Below, one piece after another: positions 53,901-64,000 of a stretch of 64,000 bases of DNA. Every line of letters begins with the position of its first letter. Positions within the stretch are counted from its first letter, which is position 1. The notes beneath the pieces are model-generated. The model searched no databases and was not told where the DNA came from. It saw only the letters and a list, made by a program, of their open reading frames with translations. A program made the translations under genes and the position numbers. The stretch comes from Deinandra increscens subsp. villosa (lineage: Eukaryota > Streptophyta > Magnoliopsida > Asterales > Asteraceae): assembly GCA_039602395.1 (NCBI GenBank), contig JBCNJP010000023.1:86497324-86561323 (forward strand), given 5' to 3'.

Positions 53901-55250
53901 GAATATTTGACTTACTTTAGTCATTTTCGGTAGAACAAAAAATGGGGTCATTAGATCTTGTTCGGAGTATAGATGGAGATGGAGGTGGTAGGAGAGACTT
54001 TGAACTACCAGAATGAGACAAATCAAACAAATCAACACCTTCATCGGACAAAAGTCAATGTTTGAAAATAGCATAATAGGAACAATATATTTGTGATAGT
54101 AAAAATAAGTCAATGTAGGAATTTAAGAACCTGAGTTTCTGTGGCTTGCATCCTCACATCAACACAAGAAAAAGCAATAAAATGATATGAAGTAAACCAA
54201 ATATAAGTCATACCTCTTGTAAGTTTGAAAAAGGTACTCCAAGACCCTTTTTGAGATAGTAAGTTATATCTAGGAAGTTCTTTGGTAGGCATATACAAAC
54301 ATTAGCACATAACATACTCAGGTAACTGCAGGTCAAGATTAGTACCTCAACAAATTCAAGAAAGATGATACGGATGCATGAAAGAGGTTGTGTGGGTCAC
54401 TGCAACTATGATCATGGTAGCTTCAGTGAAGTAGGATTTAGTTGATTCAAAACAGAATTTCAAATGTATATTACTTAATCAGCATAAAGGAATTAGGAAT
54501 AAAAGCAGTAAAGAGAAAATGAATTAACTTCATACCTATATAGTAGATGAAAACTATCTTTTTCAGAGAAAGCAAGAGAACAACCTGCAACAAAACAAAA
54601 AACGTCAGCATGCAACAAAATAAACACCAACTAAATTAAACACAAAAGAAGGCCCAATTGCTCTTCAAATTCAAAACATGTTATTAGTTATTATAAACAT
54701 ATTAAAAGAATGTAATCTAACTCAGAAGCATCAAAACTTCATTAAACTTAATTACCAAGAACTCATACCATTACCCTAATCTTTATATATTCTGATATAA
54801 TCTAGCAAGAATTAAGTTACCAACAATTAACCTTTCAAGTGATCATGTATAACATCAATTTGTTTTAGAACAGATCGACGACGTGTGTAATAGAAGCAGA
54901 CGAAATCAAGAAATGACTTGTGTGGTGGTGAAGATTTATGGCTGCATCGGACCTTAGAATTCTCAGACCTTGGTGAACCCTTCGAGAGACACAAAACATA
55001 AAATTGAAGAGTAAGAACGATCACAAAATATAAAACTGATTCAATTTCAACACAAATTACCCAAATCGATCTGAGAAATCTATTATAAGAAGTTTCAAAA
55101 GGAAAGAAAAGTTACCTTCAATCGTTCAAATTTTCTCCACAATCAGAATCAACATAAAAACGAAAATCAAAATCAGCTTTTATTCTTAAACCAATTGAGA
55201 AGAGATCCAAATAAAGAAAACATAATTGTCTTCTAGGGTTTGGAACTTAA
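50901..55250. other. AT-rich DNA; no gene recognised
   Basis: Several short open stretches on the minus strand (for example 51559-51233, 54990-54827 reading LDFVCFYYTRRRSVLKQIDV before a GT) might be exons of an unknown gene, but I could not chain them. A 28-bp unit ('agcccaatacctcttgccatgtatcatt') is doubled at ~51235-51290. A MITE end (CCAGACCTGGCAAAA on minus) lies at ~52726. Confidence 0.35.
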
Positions 55251-55805
55251 GGAGCATCGGCGGGAAGAAGAGGCTGGATTGGAGGGATTGCGAGGTGGGG
55301 GTTGGTTGCCGGTTCGGGCTGGGTTGCCGGAAATCAAACGGAGGAGGAGGAAGGGGGTGGTTGCCGGTTGGTGCTGACGGATTGACTCATCGGGGGATCT
55401 CAAAAACCAGGGATAAGGAAGGATATGAAGAAATGTGGCAAGCTCAGTAAGATATTAGGATGAAAATTGTCGTGCGGTCCAATTGAATTCAAAAACATCA
55501 CGCGTGATCATTACAACTTTCTTGAGATGCTTTTAATGGGATAATCAAGATAATAGGGTTAGAGATTGGCCAACGGAGGAGAGAGAACCAGCTGGTGTCA
55601 TAGATATCGAGAGACAAGGTGGGCGACAATTAGTGGATGTGTGCTATTGTCCGAAATACCCCGACCCTTTTCTTTTGTTTATGGTTTCATGGCTTTAAAT
55701 GTAATGCTTTAAGGGGTTGTACATGGTGTTAATATTCTTGTACGCGTCTTAAAATTAAGGAATTTAATGACGAAAATACCCCCGATGACCAATATGTATT
55801 ATATA

Positions 55806-55806
<1 letters not shown>
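55251..55806. other. Possible 5' end of a minus-strand transcript, then AT-rich DNA
   Basis: On the minus strand 55420-55205 is C-rich and contains CAAACCCTAGAAGAC, typical of plant 5' leaders, but no start codon with a long frame follows. The rest shows no feature. Confidence 0.3.

Positions 55807-55869
<63 letters not shown>
55807..55869. repeat. (TA)n microsatellite
   Basis: About 63 bp of TA repeats directly before a foldback element. Confidence 0.95.
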
Positions 55870-55871
<2 letters not shown>

Positions 55872-55929
55872 GAATGTTAAAATGGAAACCCTTTTAAGTG
55901 AAGGAAACCGTGAAACCTCTTCAAAAACA

Positions 55930-56238
55930 GGGTAAAAAGTTGGTTTTTTTTTCTCAATTTTTTTATAGTGGTTTTTTAGTTATAGACTACTCTTCAATGG
56001 AAAAAAAAATCAAAAAACCGTCTAGTAGATTTTTTTTAAAAAAATATCAAAAAAGTAAATGTTACATATGTAACATTTACTGTATTTATAAACAGCGAAA
56101 TGTTACATACGTTACAAGACATTTTTTGATACTTTTTTTTAAAAAAACTACTCGGCGTTTTTTTTGTTTTTTTTCCATCTTAGGGTAACCTATAACCTAG
56201 GAAAACACCAGAAAAATTAAAAAAAAAAAAAACGGATT
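55930..56238. mobile_element. Foldback/MITE-like palindrome
   Basis: 55997-56070 is near-complementary to 56100-56178 (ATGGAAAAAAAAATC versus its complement TTTTTTTTCCAT), centred on 'gttacatatgtaac' words. The pairing extends outward to the 'agttatagac' / 'cctataacct' blocks. AT-rich, no real ORF. Confidence 0.65.
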
Positions 56239-56260
56239 TTCGACCTCAAAAAATGTATTT

Positions 56261-56790
56261 GTGTTTTAGCCACATATGATATGAAAAAACGTGGCCAAAT
56301 GGGTTGCTGAAATCATACATTTTGTCCCAATACGCTTGGCCAAAAGGTGGCAACGGCCACATTAAAATATAAAAAGTGTGGCCTTTGGTATTATATGGTC
56401 ACGTATATTTCTATTTTAGCCACATATATTTAGAAAAAAAAAGTGGCCAAAGGGTAGATGAAATCAGATATTTTGTCCCAATACACGTGGCCAAATGGTG
56501 GCAACGGCCACGTTAAAATATAAAAAGAGTGACCTTTGGTATTATATGGTCACGTATATTTGTGTTTTAGCCACATATATTTGGAAAAAAAAGTGGCCAA
56601 AGGGTAGTTGAAATCAGATAATTTGTCCCAATACGCCTGGCCAAATGGTGTCAACGACCACGTTAAAATATAAAAAGCGTGGCCTTTGGTATTATATGGT
56701 CACATATATTTTGTCCCAATACGCGTGGCCGAAGGGTGGCAACGGCCACGTTAAAATATCAAAAGTGTGGCCTTTGGTATTATATATTTT
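56261..56790. repeat. ~150-bp tandem repeat with inverted GTGGCC motifs, about 3.5 copies
   Basis: 'ttttagccacata' recurs at about 56263, 56413 and 56564, and a last partial unit starts near 56711. Each unit holds several copies of GTGGCCAAA/TTTGGCCAC in both orientations and 'attttgtcccaatacgc'. It lies just beyond the 3' end of the CACTA gene, where CACTA elements carry subterminal transposase-binding repeats. Confidence 0.75.
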
Positions 56791-58302
56791 CTTAATTACA
56801 AATAATTAAACTGCATATTAATTAATATAGAGAAACCTTAAAATCATATTATAATTAAAAATTAATGTACATACACTAATCAAATGTCGTTTAAAAAATA
56901 ACATACACTAATCAAAGTTTAATTAATTTGTATAATAATTAATTATAATTTATTTTCCGTGCTCATCAGCTGCTTCTGCTGGATCCGTGTACTATGTTTT
57001 CTGTTTATCAGATCTTGAGTCAGCTGGTTTGGTGTTAAGTACACTTTCGGCATCTTTTTCCAATCATTATTTACCTGGAAAATGACAAATAAAACCGATC
57101 AGATATTGTTACACCCCCCAAAATCCCACGCGCGCAACGCGCCGCAGGGAGCGTGACAAACCAGGATCGAACACATTAGCCATACGAACAGTCTATATGC
57201 AATGTAAATTTAAACCAAAGTAAATGCGTTTTTAAATGCGGAAGCGTAAACGACAAAAGTTGTAATAAATGTTCAAGCGCCAAAACATGCGCAAACCAAA
57301 AGTTAATGAGTTTGAAAAGTATTAAAGTCTATGATGCATGCATGACAATAATAATCCTTATGTGGTGCATCCTAGCTCGTGGCAGACAATCCAGTTTAGC
57401 GACCTGAGAAATAACATGCTAAAGTGTCAACGCAATGGTTGGTGAGTACACAGGTTTAATCAGTTCATCAGTTTAACAGTTTGGTAAAATCCAGATAATA
57501 TATCAATAGTTAGCTAGACTGTTTTCAAGAAATCAGTGCACGTTTGACTAGATCAACTAGCTATCCAGTTACTGAAGCTCGACAAGTTCAATTGTGCCTC
57601 GTTAAGTCTAAGAAGTTTATAACACCCGTTCGATATCCAATCGTGCCAGAGCGACTGACCCGGGTGGGGCTGTCAAACCCAGTAGATCTACTAAATAAGT
57701 TCCCGCTGATCTCACATTGACAGTAACTATAAAGTGAGGGCTTTATCATAAGTGTGCCACTATCATTCAGGTGATATATATCTAACAGTTCAAGTGTTTG
57801 CATGTTAATCTTCCCCAACAGGATTAAAATAAGTAAAATGGGGCCGTGAAACTCACCTTAGGTTGCTCAGTAAAGTTTCCAGACAAACAGTTAATTCAAG
57901 TAGCAAGAACGAGTTTTGTGCAAGCAATCAATCACCTAACGAGCATTCAAGTATAAGTGTGTGTGTTCTATAAACTATCAAGTCTAACGTAAACGATAAA
58001 AACGAAGGATCGTGAAGTTCGGAATAAGTCGAGGATGGCACGTGTGCCAAATCCGAGTGATTATCGAAATAACGCGAGGAAACCCCATATATATCAATAT
58101 TATATACATTCTAAGTTCAACGATTTCAAAAATAAATATATATAATATATATATTTAAACCAAACGTGCAAATGACATGGATAACGAATTTGCGAAAACA
58201 ATATATATGTATATATTAAAAGTTCTCATAAAATATCCGGTTGTTTCAGTAAATCCAACGATATAAGTTTATATATTAATCTATTTAGAATATATATATA
58301 GG

Positions 58303-58475
58303 GAGAGGATCATTTGAGAACTAATTGGTTGAGAGAACTTTTGAGAACCATTCTAAGCCACTAGTTGTATTTACATATACCCCCTCCCATGAATTGTAGT
58401 GGTCCCCACCTGAAATTAGTGGTGGAGATTTAGTTCTCAAAAGTTCTCAAAACAAAAAGTTCTCATTTGAAGCTA

Positions 58476-58490
<15 letters not shown>
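58303..58490. mobile_element. Small TA-targeted MITE-like element in LTR copy 2
   Basis: Ends TATATATAGGG ... CCCTATATATA are complementary. The interior has 'ttgagaacta...ttgagagaacttttgagaac' and its complement near the other end. About 190 bp. It is absent from LTR copy 1, which proves insertion. Confidence 0.7.

Positions 58491-58538
<48 letters not shown>
58478..58538. repeat. (TA)n microsatellite
   Basis: About 60 bp of TA repeats at the right edge of the MITE. Confidence 0.95.
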
Positions 58539-58539
<1 letters not shown>

Positions 58540-58747
58540 ACCTTTGTATGAGAAATCTGAAATTTTTAGATCAAGATATACGAGTTTATTTAAGAAAAAC
58601 TATATTTTTAGTTCAAAATGTCAAGGTTTACGGGTTTACTAATCGTAGGTACGTTTTGTGGGTTTAAATATTCACAAGAAATGGTTTTAAAGAAGTTTTG
58701 GTTCACAAATGTGCCTAAAATCGCTATATATAAAAAAACAGACAAGG

Positions 58748-58825
58748 TGAGGCCGCCTGGGGTCGAACCCGCGACCTCCCCTTCACTGGTTCAGTGTCGT
58801 AACCACTAGGGCAGTGTTGCGATTG
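58748..58825 (-). other. tRNA-like module 1 in LTR copy 2
   Basis: Minus strand: TGCCCTAGTGG (A-box-like) and GGTTCGACCCC (B box). Same relative position as 6113-6183 in copy 1 after subtracting the MITE. Confidence 0.6.
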
Positions 58826-58904
58826 TGTCAATGTTCGGCCAGGAATCATTTTATGCGATATAAGGGTTGGAAACGAGTTAAGAGAAATAAAAACAAGAAA
58901 TATG

Positions 58905-58980
58905 CAGAGGATGGGGGTTGAACCCGCAACCTTAAGGACAGCAAGCGAAGGTTTTACCAACTGGGCTACCCGGCCCTGTG
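58905..58980 (-). other. tRNA-like module 2 in LTR copy 2
   Basis: Minus strand: TAGCCCAGTTGG (good A box) and GGTTCAACCCC (B box), with GGGCCGGG at the 5' side that could start an acceptor stem. The most tRNA-like of the four, but the arms do not all pair. Confidence 0.6.
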
Positions 58981-59924
58981 TGTTATAACCCAAGATTTAA
59001 TCTTTATAACCCATGCCAGCCGCGAGTCATCTTCTTCATTCAAGAGCTCCGGTGGCCTGAGTTTTATTCCGGTCACCGGAAAATCGCGAAAACACAAATA
59101 GAGCCAAAAAAAGATGCGACTAGCAAGAAGAGATGTTTACCTCGAGTCGGAGACGAATTACGAGATGATTTCGAACCCGTAAATGAACCCGAAACTTAAC
59201 CGCGAACACCGTACACCGTCACGATACACGACTCCGGTTCCTCCTAGTTGCTTAGTGATGAATGACGATCATAAGGGGTCTTGAATGGTGGTGGAGCAGT
59301 GGCAAATGGTGGTGGTTTCGGTGGGTTTTGTTTCACCGGAAAAACTGAGAAACGAGAGGGATAGAGATGACAGGAAGTGCACCGAATGATTAGAATTTTC
59401 CCTAGTTTTTAGGTTGATACGTGGATCGATCGTAACTGATTACTGGATTAAATTTCTGATTTAAGTTGATGTCGGTTACGAAATTGGAAGAGCCGACGTC
59501 GTGCTGTGATTTCAATTTCAACTTATGGTTGATGACAGAAACGGTCCTCCCAAAATAATCCATAATAGGGAACCAGGTTTGAAAAATTTCACTTCAGTCC
59601 CTCCTGGTTTGTTTAGTTAAGAGAGGTCATAGGAATTGGCAAAGTTAATCCTCCGAAGTTTATAAATGATACTGGCATCAAACGGAGTTAAAGAAGGAAT
59701 AATTAAACAATGAATATCAAAGAATGTCAAGATATATTAATCGTATAACGTTTATAAGAATTATAAGTCTCGTTTTACTAAAATAAATCATGGAGTATAA
59801 CTCCACAATCATTTAAAGTCACATAGAATCATAACCTTTGTATTTAATTCACATAACTCTATGATTAATAACTTGTAATTAGAATCCTTAAATTACATAA
59901 AATCATAAATGTGATTAAATCATG

Positions 59925-59929
<5 letters not shown>

Positions 59930-59993
<64 letters not shown>
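59930..59993. repeat. (CT)n followed by (TA)n microsatellite
   Basis: About 28 bp of CT repeats run into about 35 bp of TA repeats at the broken end of LTR copy 2. Confidence 0.95.
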
Positions 59994-59999
<6 letters not shown>

Positions 60000-60326
60000 A
60001 GTTATAATACAAAGTACTTTTTGCGTGAGAAGTGTAAGAAGTGGATGATGTGTTAGATTTTAATGCATTGTGTTATCTTTTAGTTATGTTTTTGGTAAAT
60101 ATATAACACTATACATTATTTTTTTCCATATTAGAATGTCATATGATTATCAAAATTAGAGTTAAAGGATAACACAATGTAAACACAGTGTAATAATATC
60201 CTAACACAATGCCCTTTTAATAATTCTTAATAAGTGATGTTTGGTAGTGTTTGGAATCCAATGGATGGTGTATTTATTTTAGGATTGTCATATATTTACC
60301 AAAAATATAATAAAAAGACAATATCA

Positions 60327-60330
<4 letters not shown>
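59994..60330. other. MITE-like DNA between two TA tracts
   Basis: Starts AGGGTAGAG after a TA tract and runs to a second TA tract (60330-60367). 'aacacaatg' words occur in both orientations. No ORF. Probably another insertion of the TA-targeted type. Confidence 0.45.
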
Positions 60331-60370
<40 letters not shown>

Positions 60371-61019
60371 CAATTAATTAATTAAAGTAAAAAAATAGAA
60401 TTAAAAAATTGTGGTATATACTAATCTATATACCTCTTGGATTACTGGCTGATCGATAGGAGCTGCAATGGCATCATAATTATTTGGTTTTTCCAACCGA
60501 TCACTTTTCTTAGGAGGTACTTTACGAGCTGCAGGTTTTACTTGTTTTGCATGTCTCTTATTCTTTTCCTAAATTTACAACATGTAATTAACTGATTAGT
60601 AACATATATATTAATTAACAATAACGTCAAAGCGATTTGTCAAATCCTTAATTATATATATATATATACCACTTCCTGCTCTGATGCCCTAGCAGTACTG
60701 GCTGCAACAACTACTGCTTCTGTCATTTTTCTCTTTCTCCCCTAAAGACAGCATCAGCATTTAATTAAATGATCATATAGCAATTAGTTATAAGGGAAGT
60801 ACACAACTGTGTAAATTAAAATAGTTACCCTTTCCTTTTGCGACGCTGTTGTAGATGGAGGAGTGTGTTGTGATAGAGTCGCAGAAGAGAACTACAAATC
60901 AATTAATTAATAAAATCATATCGATCATAACCGGCTAAACATTAGTTAACTATCCAGATAACCATTCGGATGAAGTACAAACTTATCATAGCCGGAACAA
61001 TTAATTATTAATTATATTC

Positions 61020-61345
61020 CGGAACAACTCTAACTATCCTGATGAACTTTAACTATCCTGATGAACTTTACCTATACTGGTGAACTTTAATTATCCGGAT
61101 GAACTATAACCAACACGGTGAACTATAACTAGAGACGCATGTTCATCCAGATGAACTAGAATCTTCCAGATCAACTCTAACTATCCCGATGAACTCTAAC
61201 TATACTGATGAACTTTTTACTATCCTGATGAACCTTACCTATCCTGAGGAACTTTAACTATCCGGATGAACTCTAACTATCCGGATGAACTATAACTAGA
61301 GACGCGTGTTCATCCAGATGAACTAGAATCTTCCAGATCAACTCA
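61020..61345. repeat. ~23-bp minisatellite in a CACTA intron
   Basis: Variants of 'aactatcctgatgaacttt' recur about ten or more times. A longer block ('gttcatccagatgaactaga' with 'tcttccagatcaactc') occurs twice, at ~61141 and ~61308. It lies in the intron between exons at 61372 and 60891. Confidence 0.85.
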
Positions 61346-63205
61346 AATTCAGAACTGTTTCAAATCCGTACCTTATCGGCCGACCTTTGAGATGAGTTTG
61401 ATGGAGTAGATTGTTTCCGCGATGTATTGTCCGCGGACTTTACCTACGAAATGATTTAATGATTTATAATAATTAATTGATAAAAAGTAAAGCATATATA
61501 ATATAATTAATTATAGGTATATATATATAATTTGTCCCTTACAGAATTTACCGCTTTAGCTTGTTTATCTTGATTCATGAGGTGCATAAACTCCGTAAGC
61601 TTATCAATTTTTTCATGCTGTGCTTTAACCATATCAGTGAGGTGCTCAACCTTTTGATCTGTTTTCTCACGCAGCTGTTTTTCATTTTTTAGTTCCGCCT
61701 CAAGTTTTTCGATCCGTTCTTTCGATCGCCCTTTTGGAGCACCCTGCCAATATCCACGGGAAGTCACTCCATACCCAATACCTTTTAGGTATCCACCCCT
61801 TTCCTTGCCAAGGACCAATGTCATGGCATCCGTTCCCGGTTCTACATTCACGGAACCCGCATTTATTTTTATTTCATTCTCGGCCTGCAGTAATTAATTT
61901 AGTTAATGTAGTGAGGTGCTGTTAATTTTTAACATGTGAATAATTAGGTATATATATAGCAATTAAACTTACTATATCATCTGCTACGCCCTTCACCACA
62001 TGCATTTTGTATTCCCCCTCTTTATTTACCCTTCCTTTCCTCCACATAAACGCTCGAGAGGGGCAATCATCAGCTGCAATTTCTTTGTTTTGTACCTTGT
62101 ATTATAATAATAATATATATATCAGACTTGAAACATACATTGCACGTTCTTAACCATGACTGGGTGTAACACACTTAGCTTATTACCAGTTTTTCTTGCA
62201 GATAGACGTATCCTCCCCGTCCCATTGTATGATCATAAACATACTGTGCTTGAATCTCTTTTGCACTCTTTGACACAACCTTTCCAACAGAACAGTAGGA
62301 TATATAATTATAATCTCATTAATTAACACTTAGCCTAATTAATGAAATCTGCAGTTTGAATTGAATAAAAACCTTGAATTCGTCAGATTTTGTATATGCT
62401 ACAAATCTGTCCCAGTGTTCTTTTTTCACAATAGCGCGATACATCTTTGGAACTTTCTCAAGCACGGTGGGTTTTGCTAGGTTGGGACGATCGTGTTTCT
62501 TGAACATGTTTCTTCTAAAAGTCCTTAGCAACCCACCAAGCCGATACCATTATAGGACCCCTTCGACAGTCATCAATTTCGAATAATTGCTGAAAAAATA
62601 ACATATGACAGGATGTTTTAGTCACATGTATGGAATTCAATAACTTAACAAACTTAATATGAGAAAATGTTTAATCTGTTTCATAACCTGAATCCCTGCC
62701 CACATCTTGTTCTTGTCCTCTTTTGGCACCTTCTTCCATTTTAGATACCTCAATCCAACCTCTGACCTTGCAATGTCTCCCAAAAAACTCGATAATTTTG
62801 GTCTATGCACCCCGCCAACCCTTCCCAGCGCATCAAATGTTAGTGGCCATTTTCCCCACCATTTTTCTCAAATTTGGCATGCCACTTTGCCAACCGCGTC
62901 AACCCCCTCTTGTTTGCTTGGGGAGCAGAGGTTGTAGCTTCCTCATTCTCAGTAACTTGGGCATCATTATCGACTTGGTCATCATTGTCGAGTTGGGTCT
63001 CAATATTGTCGAGTTGGGCATCAATATTGTCGAGTTGGGCATCATTGTCGACGTGGGCATCATTGTTATCCATTTCATCTTCTTGATCACTCGAATAATG
63101 ATCATCATTGTTATCCATTTCATCTTCTTCACCCGTTTGTGAAGAATCATCATTGTATTCGCCTTCACTGTTATAATAAAGATCATCACCTGCTTCATGA
63201 TCCAT

Positions 63206-63768
63206 TGTTAAATGAGCTAGATGATTCCTGAAATGAAATAAATAGAGAATGAAATAAATGCGATGGAATAATAATTAATTAGATGAAATAATTGAGATGA
63301 AACAAATGATCTCCTGAAGATGACAGTGAAATTAATATTGACGGGAATTAGGTAGTGATCTCCTGAAGATGATAGTGTGATGAATCCTGTAGAGGAATTT
63401 TTAGTGGTAGGGAAGAAGAGAGTGATGATTCGTTTTGGTGATAAAATTTTGGTGAGAGGGAATAGGAACTGATCAATGAATTTGGGTTAGTGAATTTTTT
63501 TTGGGGAAACTTGAAAAAAATGGTGGGAAGTAATTTAGGGATTAATCCGGGTGAAAATATCTCAGCCAATAAGACGTTAGCATTTCTCGGATTTAAAAAC
63601 TCATTTAATTCTAAACATAGATAATAGTATTTTAAACATACCTTTAAAATGATCTTTAAATGGAAAATGGAATGTTAAGCAATAAATTTAATGATAATTG
63701 TATCCTAATGAATTTGTATACCTAACGTGAAAAAAAAAGATGTCAAGTACTAAAGACACACCACACAA

Positions 63769-63800
<32 letters not shown>

Positions 63801-64000
63801 CTTTCAATGTGTTGTAATATATACATTATCGGTTATATATATATGTATATATATATATATAGGGTGAGATTCATTGTAGACACTTTCGCATGTGAAATAG
63901 CTATTTTTCATATGTGTTCACATGTGAAATTTTCTGAATAATGAGAAAAAAGAAAATTAATCACACCTTATTGGGACTCATTGGTCCTAGACACAACTTA
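63206..64000. other. 5' flank of the CACTA gene, AT-rich, with microsatellites
   Basis: Contains a (CA)n/(TA)n run at ~63765-63800 and a further TA tract at ~63838-63858, followed by AGGGTGAGATTCATTG, another start of the TA-targeted MITE type, cut by the window end. The duplicated word 'gatctcctgaagatgaCAGTG/TAGTG' occurs at ~63308 and ~63357. No CACTA terminus was identified. Confidence 0.45.

Larger units (their letters stand above)
57107..59940 (-). repeat. Gypsy family A LTR, copy 2
   Basis: On the minus strand it ends GGGGGGTGTAACA at 57107. It follows copy 1 (4590-7682) block by block: the 'gggagcgtgacaaaccagga' stretch, 'gaaatcagtgcacgtttgac', 'cgttcgatatccaatcg', two tRNA-like modules, then 'ttccggtcaccggaaaatcg'. 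It is interrupted by a MITE at ~58303-58490. The start (high-coordinate end) is lost at a (CT)n/(TA)n tract near 59940. It sits in intron 9 of the CACTA gene. Confidence 0.75.
56943..63205 (-). pseudogene. CACTA (En/Spm, Transposase_24-type) accessory gene, about ten exons, decayed
   Basis: Exons by GT-AG and family match: 63205-62688, 62589-62373, 62279-62187, 62095-61973, 61884-61543, 61443-61372, 60891-60829, 60741-60670, 60568-60434 and probably 57074-56943. Exon 1 starts with an acidic Asp/Glu repeat region, then KRGLTRLAKWHAK. Core family blocks follow: KVPKMYRAIVKKEHWDRFVA (exon 2), AKEIQAQYVYDHTMGRGGYV (exon 3), FMWRKGRVNKEGEY (exon 4), and LVLGKERGGYLKGIGYGVTS then a coiled coil (exon 5). 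Exons 3-10 are multiples of three, so those introns are phase 0. Breaks: a frameshift in exon 1 (stop at 62840) and an unresolved frame change with a TAG in exon 2. Intron 9 (60433-57075) was enlarged by a gypsy LTR and MITEs. TNP2 is not in the window and CACTA ends were not found. Confidence 0.8.

Noticed and set aside
58467..58667. ORF with Ile-Tyr repeats
   Set aside because: Translation of a TA microsatellite.
62840..63205. Acidic Asp/Asn repeat protein as a separate host gene
   Set aside because: It continues into CACTA family blocks (KRGLTRLAKWHAK and later exons), so it is the N-terminus of that transposon gene.

Overview
This window is intergenic, transposon-packed nuclear DNA of a flowering plant. 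The evidence is Ty3/gypsy elements of the Tat clade, a PBS matching plant tRNA-Lys, GT-AG introns, hAT, CACTA, Helitron and LINE remnants, very AT-rich filler and many (TA)n tracts. The hAT and Tat protein flavour suggests an asterid, perhaps Asteraceae, but that is inference. No convincing free-standing host gene was found.

Region 1-24.7 kb is a nest. An L1-type LINE fragment (24689-25406) was hit by a gypsy LTR whose 3' end is at 24688. That LTR was hit by Tat element 1 (+ strand, 5' end off the window, 3' LTR at 23782-24416). Element 1 was hit twice: by a minus-strand gypsy piece with a 3.1 kb LTR (4590-~9756) inside its integrase, and by Tat element 2 (13245-23745, minus strand). Element 2 is complete: 578-bp LTRs that read identical by eye, AAACT target duplications, tRNA-Lys PBS, polypurine tract, intact gag-pro and an intact 1090-aa pol. 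Both Tat elements separate gag-pro from pol with one in-frame stop in the context UAG-CAA-UUA, the tobamovirus read-through signal. Both also carry, on the opposite strand and convergent with pol, a four-exon gene with its own TATA box. That gene is open in the dead element 1 and has one nonsense codon in the young element 2.

Region 24.7-40 kb holds LTR fragments, a solo LTR (27996-31865) containing a 47-bp tandem array and a 1.4 kb foldback element flanked by 66-bp direct repeats, a 734-bp tandem duplication of unidentified gene-like DNA, a small inverted-repeat element, a minus-strand LTR, and the 5' end of a tRNA-Met-primed LTR element. The leader of that last element has about 15 copies of a TTTACGA motif and runs into a 500-bp assembly gap (39913-40412).

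Region 40-56 kb holds a large inverted repeat, a GC-rich ORF cluster, a broken hAT transposase with its left terminus, a derived hAT MITE with a perfect 8-bp target duplication, and consecutive Helitron-like ends. A stretch of about 5 kb (50.9-55.8 kb) contains nothing I recognise.

Region 56-63.2 kb is a decayed CACTA (En/Spm) accessory gene on the minus strand with about ten exons, all introns in phase 0, and one long intron filled by a second copy of the 3 kb gypsy LTR and small MITE-like insertions. Both copies of that LTR carry a pair of tRNA-like (A box/B box) modules at matching positions.
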